From Metellina segmentata (lineage: Eukaryota > Arthropoda > Arachnida > Araneae > Tetragnathidae), in assembly GCA_947359465.1 (NCBI GenBank), contig OX375876.1:66222998-66286997 (forward strand): DNA of 64,000 bases. The letters run 5' to 3'. Shown here one piece after another: positions 21,361 through 31,134 of this stretch; the stretch's first letter is position 1; each line of letters opens with the position of its first letter. The notes under the pieces were generated by a model. That model did no database searches. It was not told where the DNA came from and saw only the letters and a list, made by a program, of their open reading frames with translations. The translations under genes and the position numbers were made by a program.

Positions 21361-22299
21361 TTACAGACCTTTCACATACATCTCTCTAACAGTATTAAAA
21401 ACATCAGTTGTATTCAAGCAATCAAAAAAGTCACCCTCAAATACAATATAAAAGAAGTTTACAATTCCATGGTTTTCTTTCACAAAGTTAAAAGCAAAAT
21501 CTCTCCAGTTTACAGAATATAACGCAGGAGTAAAGAATTCGCAAAAGCGTTCATCAGCGCTCATGTTCATGCATGTATGTACAGATTGATTGATAATTTC
21601 ATTTTTACAACTTAAGCAGTCCAAAAGAACAGTAATGTTAAGCGCTATAATATTCTTCAGACACTTACACAGTGAAGTTGTAACTTCTCTCCAGCCCTCA
21701 GGGTTATCAGGATCACCGTAGTAAGGTTTGTAAACCTCACTGGGAAAGTTCTTTTGCACTTCCTTTTTCACAAAATACTGTAGGGAATATTTCAAAAGCG
21801 ATATTTTCAGCATATATGATACACTCTCATAGTGTTGACACAGTTTAAAGTACTGCTCAGAATTCAGAAAAACAGAGTTGGGTAAGAATTGTAGTGAATG
21901 GTCTCTTTTCTGAAATAGTCTTTGTAAAACCAAGTCCATTTTTCCGTTATCACACACTTTCGAAAGACAGACTTCTTTCTGTATTACTTTAACGTCGGAG
22001 TCAGAAGCATGTGCGAAAAAGTTGCTAACCTTTCTCATCAGAATATTCCATGTGTTTGGATATAGGGAGATACCTTCCTTCGTTGGTAGCAAAACTCCAT
22101 TTTCATCCAAAGCAAATTTTCGTACATGCACTCGAGTAGAGCCGATGAAGTTATTAATCACCACAAATGAATAGTTTCCAAGAGGGAACATGTTGTCTGG
22201 AATAGTTTGCATGGTTAATTTTGAGACATCCGATGAAATAGTTTGATCAACACCACGAATTCTTTTGCATATTTCAGGTTGATTGCTAAAGCGTTTCAT
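21361..22299 (-). CDS. PC4/SUB1-like protein, right-arm copy
   Basis: Exact mirror of the gene at 19947-20885. The 312-residue translation is identical, so no amino-acid change separates the two copies. It is transcribed towards the centre. The same single-strand-binding PC4-like domain (residues about 37-92) and unknown Cys-containing C-terminal region apply. Identity of both copies shows either recent formation of the palindrome or continuing arm-to-arm gene conversion. Confidence 0.78.
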   Translation of the reverse strand: MKRFSNQPEICKRIRGVDQTISSDVSKLTMQTIPDNMFPLGNYSFVVINNFIGSTRVHVRKFALDENGVLLPTKEGISLYPNTWNILMRKVSNFFAHASDSDVKVIQKEVCLSKVCDNGKMDLVLQRLFQKRDHSLQFLPNSVFLNSEQYFKLCQHYESVSYMLKISLLKYSLQYFVKKEVQKNFPSEVYKPYYGDPDNPEGWREVTTSLCKCLKNIIALNITVLLDCLSCKNEIINQSVHTCMNMSADERFCEFFTPALYSVNWRDFAFNFVKENHGIVNFFYIVFEGDFFDCLNTTDVFNTVREMYVKGL

Positions 22300-22587
22300 T
22301 TTTGTTTCCTTTTAAGACTTAACATTTCTCAAGAAGAAATTTCTAGTAACCACGACAGCAACTTTTCACCAAGGGAAAGAAGATTTTATCACACGAAATC
22401 GAAATTAAAACGCTGTTATAGCTGCCGTTGTTGCCAAAAAGCAAGTACAAATCTTAGACAGCCAATGAAAATATTCCTAGCAGGACAAATACAACTCAAA
22501 CCAACTTCTTTCCACCTTATGATGGCACAGCGTCATTGAGAACATGATCAGACTTGTGGGAATGAGTCCTTTCACGTATAAGAAGTC

Positions 22588-22876
22588 TGACGTCACACAA
22601 GACACCGCAATTTTTTCAACCATCCAGACTGTGACGTCACTCACGTCACCGCACTTTGGTCATCATATGCATTTCGTCAGTCGTTGCCATTCCATAAAAG
22701 TTAAATATTCCTATTGCCAGATCCGAAAAACACCTATAATAAAACAACTAAACTCAACTCTAGCATGATGACGTCAGCAGCAGCAATCGAAAACAACTAA
22801 ACTACACTCGATTAGTATGACGTCACTTCCGTCAGCAGGCAACACAACTCCACTCTACTCGATCAATATGACGTCA
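22588..22876. promoter_or_regulatory. Cluster of five TGACGTCA sites, right arm
   Basis: Mirror of the left cluster: octamers at 22588-22595, 22632-22639, 22769-22776, 22818-22825 and 22869-22876, upstream of the minus-strand PC4-like gene. All five are preserved unchanged in both arms. Confidence 0.73.
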
Positions 22877-22926
22877 TTTCCACAACACAAGTAGATGTCG
22901 CATCATCACAAGCACGTGTTTTCTGA

Positions 22927-24783
22927 GTACATTCATCACTTATGTGTTCATAGTTACTAACAAAAGATAAGACTAAGATTAGATTAACTTTACTGATTAG
23001 TAAGAATATGCTGCTATGTAGCTCTTCGTGCCCGCAGTATACAATTATTTTTCCAAGAATAGCTTACGCTTTTTGAATAGCAATGTATAATATTTGTGCA
23101 ATTGTGAATTTCAGACTCAAGAAGGTTTCTTCAAAAAGGTATGTGAATACGGATGCATTGCTATAAAAGGGCAAGTAGCTTCAAGTATTCGTTTTAACTT
23201 ATCGACTTATAAGCATAAACTTAGTGCCAAAGATCGGAAAACTACGATATGTTGAAAAATACATATGTGGACTTCCTTTCTGTCCCATAGCATGGGAAAG
23301 TGTGTCTCCCTTGGAAAGTCTGGACTCTAAGTTTTTAGAATTGTAGAAACAGACCAAGATATGTTCATTTAAAAATTGATTAGTATTTAAAATTTTCGGG
23401 TTGTTATTTAATTTTATTCATGTGTAAAACTATTAGTGATGTGAGTAAATCTTTATATTATGCATTAACTATCAAGAAAGGGCAAAAATTTATTTTGTTT
23501 AGCAGCACAGAAGTGTTCACATTATTTTCAAAATCTGAAAACCCTCTGACTATGCACTTAACGTAGCATTGCAGTATATCTAAAATTAAAAAGACATATA
23601 CAAAGTAACTTGTAAAATGCCTTTTCGAAATTGATATTTGGCTCTGCAAATTAAACTGCATATGAATGGTTTGCAAGAGAATTAGAAAAAAATAACATTT
23701 AATTTAGAACTTCAAGGACAAAAGGTTTCTTATACTAATTTTCACTACTTCTTATGTACAAGGAAACATCTTCATAGTATGGTTCTTGCAAAGCTTCAAA
23801 TAAAGGTAAAAAATATTTTACTTTACAGGTTTCTTAATTTTTTTTTAAATCATGCATAAAAACACGCTTTAAGAATCAAACTGCTAAACATCTTATTTGA
23901 AATGGAAAATAATTTTTTTTTTAATCTGTATTTAAAAGTTTGGTAATAATATCTAATGCATGTTTCATTTGCATATATTTATTTAAATCTTAATTATTAA
24001 AATATGTATGATGGAATCTAATTTTTGTGTGAAAACATCTTAACTTTTTACAATATAAATCAAAGAAAATTTCATTTAAAAAAGTTTGTAAATCTAAAAT
24101 ATTAATCACTAAAATTTAGACAGATTTATTTAAATAAAAAAATAATACGGTTGGGAAAGAATAATTAGAAAATAACATATGGTTCAGATTTCAATACGAT
24201 TATAATTTCTTCAAATGTACAAGGAGTCAATTGCGTTTCTACTCATTTGTTATGGTCATCAAATCTTGTAAGTTTAGTTAACTATGTTCCACTGTTTCTT
24301 TTTCTTTTGACCAACTTACATTTCTAAGTCCCGTATTGTACTTCTGTGGTATATTGGATAGTTTTCTTTTGTTCAATTCAAACAAATGCACAAGGAAACA
24401 TGATCATAGTACTACGGGTCTTGCAAAGTTTTCAAATAAAAGAAAAAATAATTTTTTTTTTTGCACTTTTACTGAAGTGTAGAGTGTTGAAAAATAATTT
24501 ATGTAATAAAATATGTGCTATAGCATCCAATGTATAATTAGGGATTAACTAAAAGCATCTAAATTTTAAAAAAACTAAAATATTTATAGCAAAGAAAATT
24601 TAATTTCAGATCATGCATTGCAAAAGACCATTTATAAAACTTATATTTAATATTAAAAAAAAATGATAATCCAAAATACAGTGTATATGGTAAGACACGC
24701 AAAAAGTTTCTTTAAAATAACAATAATATGTAAGACTAAGAAAATAATATTCACAAAGGTATAAATATTAATTGTAACGTTTT
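22927..24783. other. AT-rich intergenic region of the right arm
   Basis: Mirror of 17464-19320 with small differences: an extra C near 23400, poly-A/T length changes near 23915, 24468 and 24655, and a substitution near 24185 (GTTCAGATTT versus the left-arm GTTTAGATTT read in the same direction). Confidence 0.6.
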
Positions 24784-25461
24784 TCAAATATCTTTTAGGG
24801 GGCACATAAGTGGTTTATCGCTGATTTTTACAAGAATTTTACGAAACGTTAAGTTTACTCTGGGGCATGATGCATTCCCACGGGGCAAACTGTGTAGCCA
24901 AAATTGGTTCGTTGGATATTTCATCATAAGTAGGCTTCCATTTTCGAGAACAATTTTTAAAGAGTTGTAGTTCTTTCTAGAAAACACAAATTGTCTTTTT
25001 TGTCCAAATGAAACAGACGCTATGGGTGCATTAAGATCCAAGTCCTTTTCGTTGTCTTTATGGGCACCTATACAGTCCTTACCATCTTTATAACGGTTCA
25101 CCAACACAAAATTAAATCTTTCACCACTTACTCGTTCCACTTCTTCCTTTATTTCCAACAGTAAAGGAGACCAAGGCTTGGCTGCAATACAAGATCCACT
25201 AAATGTATAGCTTATTCCTTCGTCTCCGTATGCTACAAGTTGTCGAGGCACAGTATATTTTTTACCGTAAACTTCTACAGTAGTTTCCTCTTTCTTTAAA
25301 TATGTTAATTCGTTTTCCAATCGACGGAAATATGTCCAGCCATCACGATCTGTAAACAATTTACCGTATTCATAGCATAAAGAATCTTTACAGTATTTCT
25401 GAAAACACTGTTCTTTGTCTGTACGCATTTTCTTTGTGGGCCTAATATCACCAGAATCCAT
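24784..25461 (-). CDS. ALKBH2-like 2-oxoglutarate/Fe(II) DNA dioxygenase, right-arm copy
   Basis: Mirror of the gene at 16786-17463 with an identical translation, including the HxD...H iron ligands and the two 2-oxoglutarate arginines. The open frame extends upstream to 25515, but the ATG at 25461 is the likelier start, giving 225 residues. It reads towards the centre. Both copies being intact is notable, since every other coding remnant recognised in the window is broken. Confidence 0.92.
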   Translation of the reverse strand: MDSGDIRPTKKMRTDKEQCFQKYCKDSLCYEYGKLFTDRDGWTYFRRLENELTYLKKEETTVEVYGKKYTVPRQLVAYGDEGISYTFSGSCIAAKPWSPLLLEIKEEVERVSGERFNFVLVNRYKDGKDCIGAHKDNEKDLDLNAPIASVSFGQKRQFVFSRKNYNSLKIVLENGSLLMMKYPTNQFWLHSLPRGNASCPRVNLTFRKILVKISDKPLMCPLKDI

Positions 25462-26126
25462 AATGTATATAAAAACAGTAGAAGGGTAAAAATCCAAAGA
25501 AGCAAAGTAATTCAAAAACTCAAGAACTCACTCCAACTATGCTTTTAAAAGCCTCTTATTTATCAAGCAGTATAATTACTTTCTTTGCTGGCCGCAAACA
25601 TTTTTCAGATACCATAACACGTGTACTTCGGTAGTTTAAGCTAATCTTTTGAGTCACTTTTATCAGACTCTGTGTATAACTTCGTTCATTCTCTTTAATC
25701 TTACACACGCTACACAATCCTTAGTCATAATGTCACAAGTTCCATAGACTTCTAGGCATTTCAATCTTTGATAGTATGTCTAATTGGTGTTAAACTCTGT
25801 TATCTTACTATTTTATGGGTACAATTATTTCTTAGTCACCCGTTCCAGAAGCTTCTAGACTTTTCAATGTTTGCAAGTATGTACTATATGGATTAACAAA
25901 ATGATAGACTATTTTAAATATAACACGATCACATAGGTAGTAGTGCACGAACGTCTACAGTGCTTGTGTAAAAACGGTTGACCGCTATTACCTTTTGTTA
26001 GGTCCGAATCCACGTATTATTATTTTTCTTTTAAATAATTCTCCATTTAATTCTAAAGTATCACGCTAAAAATACAAGTTAACAGCTAGAAAATAAATTA
26101 ATTAAAACTAATTGTTACATTTTCCA

Positions 26127-26509
26127 TCACTAGATGGCTGTGCCTGTCATTTAGCTTATAATTTAAGAAATCTTATAGGTCCTTTATATTATAGTATTTT
26201 CACTTAAGTACGTTTAATTGTTCAACCTTTCACTAGATGGCGCTACCTGTTATTTTATAAAGTATTAAATAACTACAAATAAATTAAAAACCATTCTCAA
26301 TACATTTGTAGTGAAAAAGAAAAAGTAGAAGTCCTTATCTGCAGAAGGGAGTACTGGAATTGTATGATAAATAACCACTGCTTGATAAGTCAACAATGGC
26401 CTAACGGCTAGCATGCTCGCATCGCATCACGGTGGTCCCGGGTTCGAATCCAAGTAATTCCTTTTTAATTAAAATAATATGTTTGATCATCTGACCACCA
26501 GAAGGCGCT
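26127..26509. promoter_or_regulatory. Three related repeats with CTCF-like cores, right arm
   Basis: Mirror of 15738-16120: TCACTAGATGGCTG near 26127, TCACTAGATGGCGCT near 26230 and CCACCAGAAGGCGCT near 26495. The binding-site idea rests on similarity to the CTCF core only. Confidence 0.48.
26390..26466 (+). ncRNA. tRNA-like Pol III unit, right arm
   Basis: A-box TGGCCTAACGG (26397-26407), B-box GGTTCGAATCC (26441-26451) and a TTTTT terminator-like run at 26462-26466. It points outward. The spacing is tRNA-like, but the 3' half of the T-stem and the acceptor stem do not pair, so it cannot be an ordinary tRNA. It differs from the left copy at 26432. Confidence 0.6.
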
Positions 26510-26708
26510 ACCAGTCATTCACCACCATGACAACTTGTCAACAAATTGACGTTATCATGTTCATCTTCAGTTTCTTATCAAACGGCCACAAGCAATTGTC
26601 TTATCACCTCTACCCTCCCTTCCTGCCCAACTTCTCTTCCTGCCCACTTTCCCTTCCCTTCCTGCCCAACTTCCCTTTATGCGCCAGAACTCTCAAAATC
26701 TATCTACT

Positions 26709-26714
26709 AATGTC
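26709..26714. other. Right target-site duplication AATGTC
   Basis: Direct copy of the hexamer at 15555-15560, immediately after the terminal ...CTATCTACT of the palindromic element. Confidence 0.82.
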
Positions 26715-27234
26715 GTTGCCATAAGCTGATAACAAACTGGAGCACTCGAACCACGTAAAAACTATCCAACCGTCTTCGTGGCGTGGTGAAGGTATCAGTT
26801 ATTTTAGAGTCGTATTAGAACTAAATCATGAGAATACAATCTGTCAATTCAGCCTCTATGTTTTAATAATGTTATAGTTGTGTAGGCTAATCAAAGAGAA
26901 TAATTTCGTTAAAACCGATTTCATTTCTTGATATTTTAACCCGTTTTATCCTAATTTATTTATTTTGTTCAAATTTGAGAAGAGTCATATTTTCTAAGGT
27001 TAATTAAACATAAATAAACGAAATATAACAAAATATAAAACATTTTTAGATTTTGTATAATAAATCTGTCCCGTCCTATAAATAGGACACTGGGATAAAG
27101 GGGATGAAATTTGCACTTGCATGTTTTAGTGTTCTTTTCATTGGTGAAAAACAAATTCCGAGTACAAAGTTTTACCTTTTACGAATAATACTTTCTTATT
27201 TACATGAGAGTTCAATTTTCAGTTGAATTTGACT
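26715..27234. other. Right flank of the palindrome, nothing recognised
   Basis: AT-rich, no recognisable gene. It bears no evident similarity to the left flank, which supports insertion of the palindrome as a unit. Confidence 0.45.
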
Positions 27235-27616
27235 CTAATCTTAGTAGAAAGGCCAAAAGCAAGCCTGACAAAGTGTTTGATCGTATTTCCCACAGTACGT
27301 GATGGGTGTTACTTCGCAGCCTTCTCTTCGACAACGACGCTGTTTTCTCTCTTTAGTAAAAATGGCCAACACCATCTTTACAGATGTCTTCTTTTGCACT
27401 AGAAGGCACAGAAGAGATCCTGTGTCTACCTCTTGTTCTGATCACAATCTTCTTGAGATAAAGTGTTGTTATAGCTCCTCGAAACTCCTTCAAGTTTAGG
27501 TCATCACTTTTGTTGACAGCTTTGTGTAGTATCCATGCATTTACCTCTGCCATGTCCAGTGTATGAACGAAAAATGGTCAGTACCACTTTTTTCCCCCGA
27601 ATTTGAATTGCATATA

Positions 27617-29065
27617 CACTTATTGCCGTAAAAATTTATTTGCGCACCAAGAAAAATGAAACGAAATTTTACACATTTAAGTATTACTTTAATCTAAGTA
27701 AGTGATTAGAAAATCAAAGAAAAGGATAATTTATTGCAGAAAAAAGTACAAATGAACGGAAGTTTTAGTACTATGTTGGACCCCTCTAACGATAAGAGCA
27801 GGCATTGAGGCATACAAGTTCCGTATGATGTCCTGAGATGCACGATGCGATAAGAGCAAGCATTGAGGCATACAAGTTCCGTATGATGTCCTGAGACATC
27901 TGATTCCACAGTTGCTGTAAACGCGCCTCCAGTTCGACTAAACTCGTAGGGTGTCCAACTTGCCGTCCCAAATGATCCCATATTTGCTCTATTGATGACA
28001 AATCTGGGTATCGAGCAGGCCAAGGAAGGGTGGAAATGTTGCGGAGGCAGTATTGTGACATCCTTGTTGTGTGTGGCCGAGCATTGTCTTGTTGAAAAAT
28101 GGCTCCTGGGAGCACTGCCATCAGTGGCATCCCATGTGGCTGAAGAATGTGATGGACGTACCGCTGGGCTATCATTGTGCCATGGATCAATATTAGGGTG
28201 ACCGTGTATCGCAAGCAATGACACCCCATACCATCACATCAGCTGTGGAAGCGGTGTGTCGCTGTAAAGCGAATGCAGGATTGAAGCGTTCACCACGGAG
28301 TCTCCACACACAAACACGATTGTCATCACTGCACAAATTAAATCTAGATTTGTCGCTGAAGACGACCTGGTTCCATTCCGTTGCAGTCCAATCCCGTCGT
28401 GCGCGATACCACTCCAAACGGAAGCGTCGATGGGTGGGTGACATTGGTAGCACACACGTAATGGGCGACGCGAAACCAGATGTCTTTCAGCCAGGCGCTT
28501 TGCAATGGTTTGGGAAGATACAGGGGCCCGTAGCTAAGGTGCTGCCTATGTCTGGATATCTGCCAATGAGGCAGTTGGCTCCACGCGTGCGTTTCGTATG
28601 ATGTGACGGTCTTCTCGACGACTGGTCTGTAGAGAGCGTCCTGAGCCTGGTTGCCGTGCAAATGACGTATCTTCTGTCCACTGGTCCCAACACCTCCTCA
28701 CAGTAAAATCAGAACGGCCTACTTGACGAGCTACTCGCCGAGCTGACCACCCAACTTACATCATCCCGATGATTCTTCCCCTCACGAACTCTGACAGCTG
28801 CTCCTATTGTCTTCGATGGTGGCGTAACGACATGTCTACCTCATCGTTTCCTTTGCAAAATATTAAGTACACTCAAACAAGCTCTGCTTACCTGTTTCAT
28901 ACTCCAAGGAGAACGAAGTTTAACGCCCTCTAGTGGCATTACGCAATGCACAATCACGCTGCATTTCTAATCATTTGCATATCTGGCCGACATGTACCTT
29001 CATGCCAAGTTTCGTTACAATCCCGCAATTATTTCTTGGTGCGCAAATTTTTATGGCAATGAGTG
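27617..29065 (-). mobile_element. Tc1-like element inserted in the piggyBac relic
   Basis: Inverted ends CACTTATTGCCGTAAAAATT (left) and the reverse complement CACTCATTGCCATAAAAATT (right) share GCGCACCAAGAAA further in. TA dinucleotides flank them at 27615-27616 and 29066-29067. The element is 1449 bp and carries a minus-strand transposase relic. It is younger than the piggyBac copy it interrupts. Confidence 0.9.
27786..28900 (-). pseudogene. Tc1-like transposase, frameshifted
   Basis: Pieces in order on the minus strand are a poorly preserved helix-turn-helix region (about 28900-28480), LPMSPTHRRFRLEWYRARRDW, VVFSDKSRFNL (first Asp), VMVWGVIACDTRSP, FQQDNARPHTT (second Asp) and PWPARYPDLSSIEQIWDHLG (third residue, Glu), then the C-terminal helices. 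By my count 32 residues lie between the second Asp and the Glu. Frame changes near 28480 and 28225 prevent a single product, and the C-terminus is duplicated imperfectly near 27790-27890 (a ~55-bp tandem repeat ending GATGTCCTGAGA). Inactive. Confidence 0.85.
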
Positions 29066-30139
29066 TAGTCCAGCCAACCAGTCGTGGTGATACACCACCA
29101 ATATGTGTGTAGTAATAATTTATCAAACTAGGCATTCTCACGTTAACTTTTTTTTGTGTCCTTTTACTCGCCTCTTCACATCAAAGAATGCTTCTAAAGT
29201 GCTGAAATTTGTAACAACAGTGACAGTACTATTGTAATTCCATCGCAATGGAAAAATTTCGGAATTCTTGTGAAATGCAAAATCCGACGTGCCTCTTTCT
29301 ATGTTCCACATAGACTTAGATTCTTCTAAAGGACAGTCATAGTTTATCCGATATTCTCGTATGGTTCCTGTGGCTCGATAACCCTATTCACCAAGACTTT
29401 TCAAAAGATCACTGCTAGTAAAAAAGTTATCAAAATATAAAGTGTAGCTTGAAGTATTCTCAATATTCTCAGTCAGTTTCAACACAACCCGGGTACCAAG
29501 AAGAATATAATTTCTTGCATCAGATTCTTTACCGCAGTAGAGAGAAAACTTGTAACAATATCCTTCGCTTCCACAGAGAGCCCAAAGTTTATGTCCAAAA
29601 CGTATTGGCTTGCCTCAGATAAACTGTTTCAGACTATTCCTACATTATTATTTAAGCTATATTCAAATTATTTAATAATTCCAATGCTTTCTCCAACTTC
29701 AGAAACATTTGCATTGACATGACTCAGCCGGGGTAAAACGTTAGAGAGGGTAAAAGTTATTTTACTTTCGGTTAAAAGGTTAGAAAAAACTCGTCGATTG
29801 CATGCTTATAGTCCCACAGTCCTATTTAAAAAATTTAGACAATTTTAGACCAATTTAAAAGAGGACAGTTAAAAAATAATGCGCAATAACTTACCTAATA
29901 ACAGAAAAGCTTTAATTAATCAACAGGATGATAAAAAAAGAGTACTCTCACATAACAAATGCACATCCAAATGTCCAAAGTAAACCGAAAAAAATTCTGC
30001 AACCGCAAAAAGAAGATACAAGTCACGGCAACAAATTCTGGGAATAAACAAAGTTTCCAGCAGGAGTCGCCAGACTTAGCGACAAATAACTCATTCTAGC
30101 AGAAGCTTATACATACCACTACATGTTCCAGCTGATAAA

Positions 30140-31134
30140 TATTTCAGCGTCATGATGGTAGAGGTCGACGTATTGCCACAACAGATCGCGAGGAAAGAGT
30201 GATTGTCAGATATGTTGTCACAGAGTCTGATTCATCGCTATCAACCATCAGTCGTGCGACCCACACACGAGTGTCCACCATGACCATTCACAGACGGCTG
30301 AGAGAGCGAAATCTACGCTCGTACCGACCGTTACGCCACCTGCCACTCACGCCTGCACACTGTCGAGCCAGATTACAGTTTTGCTTGGCTCGATCAAGCT
30401 GGAATGATGATGACTTGGGACGTATAGTCTTTAGCGACGAATCCCGCTTCCAACTGTGTCCTAATGATAATCGAAGACGTATATGGAGACGCCCAGGGCA
30501 GCGTGCCGATCCTGCTTTCACTATTGCACGCCACACGGGCCCTCAACAAGGAGTTATGGTCTGGGTTGCCATTTCCCTTGATAGCCGGACCCCTTTGGTC
30601 GTCATTAGAGATACACTTACTGCTCAGCGGTACGTTGACGACATTCTGAGACCTGTTTTTGCTACCGTTCCTTTCGCAGTACCCCGGGCTTATTTTTTAG
30701 CAAAACAATGCCAGACCACATACGGCACGTGTTGCTATGAACTGCTTTCAAGCTTGTCAAACACTTCCTTGACCAGCCAGATACCAGATCTCTCTCCCAT
30801 CGAGCATGTCTGGGATATCATGGGAAGGCGACTGCATCCGGTAGGGAATGTTGATGACGTAGTCCGACAATTGGAGCAAATTTGGCAAGAAATACCGCAG
30901 GCGACCATACCGGAGCTTTACAGGTCTATGCCACTCCGTGTGGCAGCTTGCATCCAGGCTAGAGGCGGGTCAACACCTTATTGAGCTCGGTACTGTAACT
31001 CTGAAATAAATCATTCAATTGTTCTGAAATTTTAATCATTTTCTATTCTGTACATAATTTTCCTATCCACCAATTTTTGTCTCCATCGGACAACTCCTTC
31101 TTGGTGCGTTGATTTTTTTGTTATAGAGTGTATA
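30140..31134 (+). pseudogene. Second Tc1-like transposase relic
   Basis: An open frame at 30199-30984 (261 codons) reads a Tc1-like transposase: helix-turn-helix residues about 1-45, LRHLPLTPAHCRARLQFC, IVFSDESRFQL (first Asp at residue 80), GVMVWVAISLDSRTPLVV, SPIEHVWDIMGRRL (Glu) and the C-terminal QARGGSTPY. Between residues about 168 and 195 the protein is in the wrong frame. The other frame shows NNARPHTARV, so two compensating shifts hide the QDNARPH motif and the second Asp reads Asn. The right inverted end is visible (TTGTTATAGAGTG followed by TA near 31134). No left end was found, so it is probably 5' truncated. Confidence 0.82.

Larger units (their letters stand above)
15561..26708. 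mobile_element. Palindromic Polinton-like element carrying two AlkB and two PC4-like genes
   Basis: The left arm 15561-21119 and the right arm 21127-26708 are reverse complements of each other with a 7-nt spacer. Paired positions sum to 42246 near the centre and 42247 further out, because the right arm has one extra C near 23400. In the outermost ~100 bp a 22-bp difference in a short repeat changes the sum to 42269. I noted only a few substitutions (for example 15815 versus 26432) and homopolymer length changes, so the arms are close to identical. Ends are AGTAGATAG...CTATCTACT with a 6-bp target duplication. No PolB, integrase, ATPase, protease or capsid gene is present, so it is non-autonomous if mobile. 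The unrelated flanks and the shared TSD argue that the whole palindrome inserted as one unit. An inverted-duplication assembly artefact is less likely but not excluded. Assignment to Polinton/adintovirus rests on ends and TSD length only. Confidence 0.8.
27235..29800 (-). pseudogene. piggyBac transposase relic, split by a Tc1-like element
   Basis: Minus-strand pieces of a piggyBac (PGBD-like) transposase flank 27617-29065. Upstream (29800-29066) are GKPIRFGHKLWALCGSEGY, GYCYKFSLYCGK and SSYTLYFDNFFTS, the last with the second catalytic Asp, followed by a WNYNSTVTVV region in which the usual third Asp of the W-x-DN motif reads Tyr. Downstream (27616-27235) it resumes with IRGKKWY, then MAEVNAWILHK, LNLKEFRGAI and a C-terminal Cys-rich tail (RRCRREGCEV...YCGKYDQTLC). 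Removing the insert and one TA restores continuity of the alignment. Stops (for example after KSLGE) and frameshifts make it inactive. The N-terminus is not resolved. Confidence 0.82.

Noticed and set aside
26390..26457. Functional tRNA gene
   Set aside because: A- and B-boxes fit, but the T-stem and acceptor stem do not pair and no proper anticodon loop can be drawn.
15561..26708. Parvovirus-like or bidnavirus-like hairpin genome
   Set aside because: No NS1 helicase, capsid or PolB coding is present, and the 6-bp duplication with AG...CT ends points to integrase-type insertion instead. It remains a distant alternative.
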